The notes below the pieces were generated by a model, which saw only the letters and a program-made list of their open reading frames with translations, did not search any database and had not been told where the DNA came from. The position numbers were made by a program, and so were the translations under genes. Shown here piece by piece: positions 14,592-19,141 of a stretch of DNA of 19,141 bases. Position 1 is the stretch's first letter; each line of letters starts with the position of its first letter. The stretch is from CAISDA01 sp050258555 (GTDB lineage: Bacteria; Bacteroidota; Ignavibacteria; UBA10030; UBA8401). The DNA is taken from contig JBLMZA010000149.1 in assembly GCA_050258555.1 (NCBI GenBank), forward strand, positions 1-19,141. Reading direction: 5' to 3'.

Positions 14592-16194
14592 ACAACTTCT
14601 ACTGCCGGTGCTCATGTTGGCTGCGTCGGCGATGCTCCGCGCCCAGTCGGTCTATCTCGATCCGTCGCATGAGGCGTACGATTTCCTGAAGCGCATGGAG
14701 GCGAAGCAGATCATCACCGGCTATCGCGACGCGGTGAAGCCGATGACACGAGGCGAGATCGCGCGCTTCCTCCCGGTCATTGCACGGCATGCCGGAGAAC
14801 TCACGGCGGTCGAGCGGGAGCAATTGGCGTTCTACCGCGAAGAATTCTATCTTGAACTGAAACAGGGACAGGATACGCTGCATCTGCCTGAAGAGCGGTG
14901 GCACCTGTACCGATACCGGAGCGAGCCCGGCGTCTTCAATGTCGATCTCAACGGCGGCTATTCGTATCAGCGGTTCGGCGACGGCACGATCACGCGCACG
15001 CGCTCGAACGGCGCACAGGCTTACGGATACATCGGGGGATTCACCGGAACCTATGTGTATTTCCGCGATAACCATGAGGAAGGCACGCGCCTCACGGCCG
15101 TGAAGCCCTTCACGCCCGAAAAAAGCGGCGTCGTCTCGCGCGCACTCGGCACTTATCTCGAATACGACCAGTTCGACGCCCAGCTCGTCCTCGATGCATC
15201 ATTCCTCCGGATTTCTCTGGAAAAGATGCCCAACCGGTGGGGAGCAGGCGAGCACGGCAACGTGATATTGTCCGAGAAAGCGCCGTCCTATCCCCAGATC
15301 AAGCTGCGCGCGAGGCTCGGCAAGGATATCGACTTTACATATCTCCATGCCTGGCTGTCGTCCGATGTGGTCGATTCGCTCCGCACCTACCACAGCGGCC
15401 TGCCTGGCTCGCTCGGCATACGCACCGTGTACATGCAGAAATATCTCGCCGCGCAGATGCTCGAGGTGTCGCCGTGGGACGGCGTCGATCTCGCCATCGG
15501 CGAATCGGAGGTGTATGGCGGCAGAAATCCGGAACTCCTCTATCTTATTCCGGTGATGTTCTTCAAGGCGGCCGAGCATTACTCGGGCGATACGGATAAT
15601 TCCCAATTCTTCTTTTCCGTCGATATTACCGCGCTCAAAGGCTATGATCTCTATGCATCGATGTTCATCGATGAGTTTTCGACCGAGGAATTCTACATGA
15701 GCAACAGGCAGCGCAATCAGCTCGCCTTTACCGTCGGGGCAACCGCCTTCGATCTGCTTCTCCCGGATCTCGATGTGAACGTCGAATATACGCGCTGCAA
15801 TCCCTGGGTCTACAATCACAAATTTCCCGATGTCACATTCCAGAGCCATTCGATCGATCTGGGCCATTGGATGGGGCAGAATGCCGATTATTTCTTCTTA
15901 GGAGGTAAATATCGCCCTATAAGGGAGTTGCAGCTGGGACTTCAAGTAGAATCTATGCGAAAGGGAGGCAAGAAACCCACTGAATTCCAGTACCAGCTTC
16001 CGACGCCGTCATTTTTGTACGGACCGCTTTGGAAGTCTCAGGCATTCGGACTCACCGCCCGGTATGAGCCTCTGCGCGATCTTTTTATCGACATGCATGT
16101 GCTGCGCTCGCGCTACACGAGCGAAGCCGCACCCTCGTCCGATTATGCGGGGAAGACGGATGTTCTGGTCGGCGTGCGCTACAATTTCCATTGA
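14584..16194 (+). CDS. Wzi-like capsule-assembly outer-membrane protein
   Basis: The 536-residue product has a signal peptide (MRKQLLLPVLMLAASAMLRA), then an N-terminal helical segment (YDFLKRMEAKQIITGYRD) common in this family, and a long beta-barrel-type region. Matches to the Wzi-like family (outer-membrane lectin/capsule assembly) by recollection are MPNRWGAGEHGNVILSEKAP near 215-235, GRNPELLYLIPVMFFKAAEH near 312-331, and GHWMGQNADYFFLGGKY near 427-443. Family members help attach or assemble surface polysaccharide at the outer membrane. The start at 14584 is chosen because it begins a perfect signal peptide; the frame is open upstream to 14473, but that part is Arg/Ser-rich shadow of the TerC gene. 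The first 8 bp overlap TerC. A stretch around 15895-15985 uses codons unlike the rest. No capsule genes are adjacent here, so the function in this organism is inferred. Confidence 0.75.
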   Translation: MRKQLLLPVLMLAASAMLRAQSVYLDPSHEAYDFLKRMEAKQIITGYRDAVKPMTRGEIARFLPVIARHAGELTAVEREQLAFYREEFYLELKQGQDTLHLPEERWHLYRYRSEPGVFNVDLNGGYSYQRFGDGTITRTRSNGAQAYGYIGGFTGTYVYFRDNHEEGTRLTAVKPFTPEKSGVVSRALGTYLEYDQFDAQLVLDASFLRISLEKMPNRWGAGEHGNVILSEKAPSYPQIKLRARLGKDIDFTYLHAWLSSDVVDSLRTYHSGLPGSLGIRTVYMQKYLAAQMLEVSPWDGVDLAIGESEVYGGRNPELLYLIPVMFFKAAEHYSGDTDNSQFFFSVDITALKGYDLYASMFIDEFSTEEFYMSNRQRNQLAFTVGATAFDLLLPDLDVNVEYTRCNPWVYNHKFPDVTFQSHSIDLGHWMGQNADYFFLGGKYRPIRELQLGLQVESMRKGGKKPTEFQYQLPTPSFLYGPLWKSQAFGLTARYEPLRDLFIDMHVLRSRYTSEAAPSSDYAGKTDVLVGVRYNFH

Positions 16195-16207
16195 TGGGAT
16201 TAAACCA

Positions 16208-16236
16208 TTGACGCCTGAAATTGTCAAAATTACAGC
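16208..16236 (+). promoter_or_regulatory. Possible promoter/operator ahead of the ECF sigma gene
   Basis: The 57-bp gap contains TTGACG (16208-16213) with TACAGC 17 bp further on, and an imperfect dyad TTGAC-N10-GTCAA (16208-16227). ECF sigma genes are often autoregulated, so a promoter is expected here. The -10-like element is poor and this is a weak call. Confidence 0.25.
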
Positions 16237-16251
16237 CGATAGAATGCACTG

Positions 16252-16806
16252 ATGATGCACGATGACGAACTGGCATTGGTGGAGCGGTTTCAGGCAGGCG
16301 ACGAGCAGGCGTTCAACGTCCTGACGCTCCGCTACCAGGAAAAAATTTATTGGGTCGTGCGTCGGATGATTCCGGATCATGACGAAGCGGATGATGTCGT
16401 TCAGGACGTCTTCATCCGCGCATACCATTCGCTGAAATCCTTCAAGGGTGAATCGAGCGTCTATACGTGGCTGTATCGGATTGCCGTCAATCTTTCACTG
16501 AACGAGATACGACGGAGGAAGATCCGGAAGACATTTTCGTTCGAAGACAATCCGGCTGAGCAGCATCCGTCGGACGAAGATTCGCCGATGGAGGAGATCG
16601 AGAAGCAGGAGCAGTCGGCGCTCATCCGTAAGGCCATCGACCGGCTTCCGGAAAAGCAGAAGAAAGTGTTCATCCTGCGATATTATGAGGAGCTGCCGTA
16701 CGAGGAGATTGCGAAGATCGTGAAGACGAGTGTGGGCGGACTGAAAGCGAATTATTTTCATGCTGTGAAGAAAATCGGGGAGTATTTGAAACATGAAATG
16801 CCGTGA
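16252..16806 (+). CDS. RNA polymerase ECF sigma factor
   Basis: The 184-residue protein has the two-domain architecture of extracytoplasmic-function sigma factors. Sigma region 2 spans about 10-85, with YQEKIYWVVRRMIPDHDEAD, DVVQDVFIRAYHSLKSF and YTWLYRIAVNLSLNEIRRRK (core binding and -10 recognition). Sigma region 4 spans about 128-178, with LPEKQKKVFILRYYEELPYE and EIAKIVKTSVGGLKANYFHA (helix-turn-helix for the -35). An acidic linker with PSDEDSPMEE connects them. ATG 16252 and 16255 are both possible starts. The stop overlaps the anti-sigma gene by 14 bp, the classic arrangement for a sigma/anti-sigma pair. It probably directs an envelope-stress regulon that includes its own operon. Confidence 0.96.
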   Translation: MMHDDELALVERFQAGDEQAFNVLTLRYQEKIYWVVRRMIPDHDEADDVVQDVFIRAYHSLKSFKGESSVYTWLYRIAVNLSLNEIRRRKIRKTFSFEDNPAEQHPSDEDSPMEEIEKQEQSALIRKAIDRLPEKQKKVFILRYYEELPYEEIAKIVKTSVGGLKANYFHAVKKIGEYLKHEMP

Positions 16807-17449
16807 GGTGGAACTGCTGCTGCCGGATCTGGCAGACGGCACGCTGAAGACGGAAGAGGCGGCGCGCGTGGAAGAACATCTGTCGCGCTGCACGAGTTGT
16901 GCGGACGACGCCGCGCTGCTGAAGGAAACATTTGCCATGCTGCGAGCGGACGAAGAAGAGCTCCCGCCCGCGCACTACTTCCCGACGCTGCTGCCGAAGA
17001 TCCGCGCGCGTCTCGAGCACCATGAGCATCCCGGAATCTTCGCGCTTCCTGCATGGCTCGGCAAAGCCGCTGCGCCGGCCGCGCTGATGGCTGCCGCGGT
17101 CGTGCTCGTCGTGCTTTTCCGGGCCTTCGAGCCGACAGAGGAATTCGCGCCGCTCAAGACAATCATCGAACAGGCATCGGGAGACGAGATCGCCTCGCTG
17201 GTCGTCTCTCCGACCGAAGCCTACAGCGGCGATTTCGGCATTCCCTCGAATGACGTTCTGCTGGAGGCGATGCCGGAAGCCGGCACCGCCGTCGCCGACG
17301 AAATGAAGGAGGAACTTCTGGCGGCAACCGACACCGATCTTCAGCCGACTGAAAGCGGCGTCCTGTCCGTCGACAAAACGCTCGACGATCTCGACGACGA
17401 GACGGTCTCTCAGGTGCTGGACCGGATGAATGAACAACCCACTCTTTAA
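16793..17449 (+). CDS. Zinc-finger (ZAS/zf-HC2-type) transmembrane anti-sigma factor
   Basis: The 218-residue protein begins with a ZAS-type zinc-binding signature (Cys3, then His29, Cys33, Cys36 in EEHLSRCTSC), which in known anti-sigma factors holds the cognate ECF sigma. One transmembrane helix lies at about 92-110 (APAALMAAAVVLVVLF). The remaining 105 or so residues would be periplasmic and are strongly acidic, ending in a predicted helix (DKTLDDLDDETVSQVLDRMN). The gene overlaps the sigma gene by 14 bp, so the two are translationally coupled. Release of sigma would require a signal or proteolysis in the envelope. The periplasmic part does not match a sensor domain I recognise, and the Spy/CnrX-like protein just downstream may act with it. 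Confidence 0.87.
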   Translation: MKCREVELLLPDLADGTLKTEEAARVEEHLSRCTSCADDAALLKETFAMLRADEEELPPAHYFPTLLPKIRARLEHHEHPGIFALPAWLGKAAAPAALMAAAVVLVVLFRAFEPTEEFAPLKTIIEQASGDEIASLVVSPTEAYSGDFGIPSNDVLLEAMPEAGTAVADEMKEELLAATDTDLQPTESGVLSVDKTLDDLDDETVSQVLDRMNEQPTL

Positions 17450-17463
17450 AACGGATGGAAGCA

Positions 17464-17946
17464 ATGATCAGATATGTACTCATGGCAGTTGCCGTGCTGA
17501 TGCTCGCCCACACGGGAGCTGATGCACAGCCGCGGCGCCAGATGATGGGGCAGCGCCAGGCCTTCGAGCGCGTCGAAAGCTTCAAGAAGGTGCGCATGAT
17601 GGAAACGCTGAAACTTGATGAAGACCAGTCGGTCAAGCTCATCGCGCGCTACAACAGCCACCGGGAGAAGATGCAGGATCTCGATCAGGAAGCCAATGTC
17701 CTGTTCGACAAGCTCGAATCGCTCATACAGTCCAACGCGTCGGAAAGCGATTACAACCAGGCATTCGCCGCGGTGCGCGACTACGAACGGCGCCGCAGCG
17801 AGGAGCGCCAGAAATATTACAACGATCTGAAGGAAGTTCTCTCGCCCAAGCAGCTTGCCGAGTACATGGTCTTCGAGCGGAATTTCGCGCGCGATCTGCG
17901 CGAAGCGGTGAGGGATGTGAAGATGGAGCGGCTCAAAAAGCGCTGA
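17464..17946 (+). CDS. Periplasmic helical Spy/CpxP/CnrX-like protein (LTXXQ family candidate)
   Basis: The 160-residue protein has a signal peptide (MIRYVLMAVAVLMLAHTGADA) followed by an almost entirely alpha-helical, charged mature region. It resembles the Spy/CpxP/heavy-metal-resistance superfamily: an RVESFKKVRMMETLKLDEDQ helix, a central hairpin, and near the end LSPKQLAEY, which matches the LTPEQ-type motif. Members act as periplasmic chaperones or as metal or stress sensors. The start at 17464 gives the cleanest signal peptide with a GGA upstream; ATG 17455 would add MEA. It lies 14 bp after the anti-sigma gene and almost touches the desulfurase gene, so all four are probably one operon. 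The exact family assignment is moderate because sequence conservation in this group is low. Confidence 0.75.
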   Translation: MIRYVLMAVAVLMLAHTGADAQPRRQMMGQRQAFERVESFKKVRMMETLKLDEDQSVKLIARYNSHREKMQDLDQEANVLFDKLESLIQSNASESDYNQAFAAVRDYERRRSEERQKYYNDLKEVLSPKQLAEYMVFERNFARDLREAVRDVKMERLKKR

Positions 17947-17950
17947 TGTG

Positions 17951-19123
17951 ATGACGAACGACACCTCACCGATCTATCTCGATTATGCTGCAACGACCCC
18001 GCTGGACGCGAAGGCTGCAGACATCGTCAGCGGACATTTGTCCCGTCTCTTCGGCAACGCATCGTCGATCCACGCCTTCGGCCGCGAAGCGAAAGTGGTG
18101 CTCGAGCAGAGCCGCGAAGCAATCGCGCGGGCGCTCGGCGCCGAAACAGCCGAGGTCTTCTTCACATCGGGCGGCACGGAATCCGATAACCACGCCCTGA
18201 TGGGCGCCGCGTTTGCCGCGCGCCGGAAATCGGGACGATCACACCTCGTTGTTTCCTCGATCGAACATCATGCCGTGTTGCACTGCATCGAATATCTGCG
18301 CTCGCTGGGATTTACCGCCTCGATCATACCGGTCGGGGAAAGCGGCGTGGTCGATCCCGACGATGCGGTCCGGTGCATGAGGCGCGACACCTGCCTCGTC
18401 TCGGTCATGCAGGTGAACAACGAAGTCGGAACGGTGCAGCCCATTGAAGCCATTGCAGCCGCGGCCAAAGAGCGCGGCGTGCTTTTTCATACCGATGTGG
18501 TGCAGGCCGCGGGCAAAGTGCCCGTGACGTTCCGGGCGCTCGGGGCCGATCTGCTTTCCGTGACGGCGCACAAACTCTACGGTCCCAAAGGCATCGGCGC
18601 CATTGTGATCCGCCGCGGGGCCGATATCGACGCCTTGCTGCATGGAGGCTCGCAGGAGCGCAAGCAGCGCGCCGGCACAGAGAATGTTCCGCTGGCCGCC
18701 GCATTTGCATACGTGCTCGACGAGGCGGTGCGCCGCCGTGAAGAATCGATGGAGCATGCCCACCGGTTGCGGACCCGGCTTCTGGACGCCATTACGGCGC
18801 ACGTCGACGGCGTGAGCGTGAACGGGGACGCGGTGCGCTCCGTGCCGTCGATCACGAGCGTTTCGCTCGATGCCGCCCGGTACGACATCGACGGCGAGGC
18901 GCTGCTCATGAATATGGATCTGCGCGGCATCGCCGTCTCGAGCGGATCGGCGTGCACATCGGGAAGCGTGCAGCCCTCGCATGTGCTGATGGCCATGGGA
19001 AGGAAGGAGCGGGACGCGATGCTGACCGTGAGATTTTCGACAGGCAGACAGACGACCATGGATGAGATCGACCGCGCCGCCGAGGCGTTCATCGGCATTG
19101 CGCGCGGCGCACGACGAACATAA
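17951..19123 (+). CDS. iscS: Cysteine desulfurase (NifS/IscS class I, PLP-dependent)
   Basis: The 390-residue enzyme removes sulfur from L-cysteine to form an enzyme persulfide used for Fe-S clusters and tRNA thiolation. Visible signatures: N-terminal YLDYAATTPLD, TSGGTESDNHAL for cofactor phosphate binding, His106 in SIEHHAVLH, VNNEVGTVQP, the PLP Schiff-base Lys208 in TAHKLYGPKG, GSQERKQRAGTENV, the active Cys335 in SSGSACTSGSVQPSHVL, and the C-terminal RFSTGRQTTMDEID. All key residues are present and the length is normal. ATG 17951 follows a GTG at 17948; both are possible. No Shine-Dalgarno is evident, and it begins 4 bp after the upstream stop. The symbol is a family-level call; nifS is equally defensible. 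No scaffold gene lies upstream, and downstream is cut by the window edge. Confidence 0.96.
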   Translation: MTNDTSPIYLDYAATTPLDAKAADIVSGHLSRLFGNASSIHAFGREAKVVLEQSREAIARALGAETAEVFFTSGGTESDNHALMGAAFAARRKSGRSHLVVSSIEHHAVLHCIEYLRSLGFTASIIPVGESGVVDPDDAVRCMRRDTCLVSVMQVNNEVGTVQPIEAIAAAAKERGVLFHTDVVQAAGKVPVTFRALGADLLSVTAHKLYGPKGIGAIVIRRGADIDALLHGGSQERKQRAGTENVPLAAAFAYVLDEAVRRREESMEHAHRLRTRLLDAITAHVDGVSVNGDAVRSVPSITSVSLDAARYDIDGEALLMNMDLRGIAVSSGSACTSGSVQPSHVLMAMGRKERDAMLTVRFSTGRQTTMDEIDRAAEAFIGIARGARRT

Positions 19124-19135
19124 AGGATGACTCGA

Positions 19136-19141
19136 ATGAAG
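19136..19141 (+). CDS. Start of a further gene, truncated by the window end
   Basis: AAAGGA at 19122-19127 followed by ATGAAG at 19136 looks like a ribosome-binding site and start codon, 12 bp after the desulfurase stop. An in-frame ATG at 19127 is an alternative. Only two codons are visible, so the product cannot be named. A partner in Fe-S assembly or tRNA thiolation would be the usual expectation next to a desulfurase. Confidence 0.4.

Overview
The window most likely comes from the Bacteroidota/Chlorobiota/Ignavibacteriota superphylum, probably an Ignavibacteria- or Kapabacteria-like lineage. The evidence is a textbook type IX secretion (T9SS) C-terminal sorting domain with an LSQNFPNPFN motif at 10704-11249, a TAnnTTTG-like promoter upstream of the gene at 13752, weak or absent Shine-Dalgarno sequences at several starts, and many secreted beta-rich proteins. 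The DNA is moderately GC-rich with strongly GC-ending codons (judged by eye, not counted). All recognisable genes are on the + strand. I see no rRNA, tRNA, CRISPR array or transposase.

Region 1 (1-10478) is a run of five closely spaced genes for exported beta-sandwich proteins, the first cut by the left edge. The first four each end, at the exact C-terminus, in a DUF11-like module whose last strand reads [FY][KR]xxVx. The third and fourth are paralogues with an alternating architecture of Ca-loop module and DUF11 module. The fifth is a 1325-residue multidomain protein (invasin-like Ig, carboxypeptidase-regulatory-like, DUF11 and SdrD-B-like modules) ending in a SPOR domain, which in known proteins binds peptidoglycan. 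I infer a cell-surface or periplasmic assembly tethered to the wall by the fifth protein. This is the best candidate for an undescribed system here.

Region 2 (10479-10703) is a structured intergenic region: two TTGTA-N5-TACAA dyads with centres 30 bp apart, a likely intrinsic terminator, and a 14-bp perfect inverted repeat whose right arm overlaps the ribosome-binding region and start codon of the next gene.

Region 3 (10704-13661) holds a minimal T9SS cargo protein (signal peptide, short linker, sorting domain) followed 6 bp later by a subtilisin-family protease with a complete catalytic triad but no sorting domain of its own.

Region 4 (about 13677-16194) has its own probable promoter. A TerC/Alx-family membrane protein overlaps by 8 bp a Wzi-like outer-membrane capsule-assembly protein.

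Region 5 (16252-19141) is an envelope-stress-type cassette: ECF sigma factor, overlapping zinc-finger anti-sigma factor, Spy/CnrX-like periplasmic helical protein, then a cysteine desulfurase and the first codons of another gene at the right edge.
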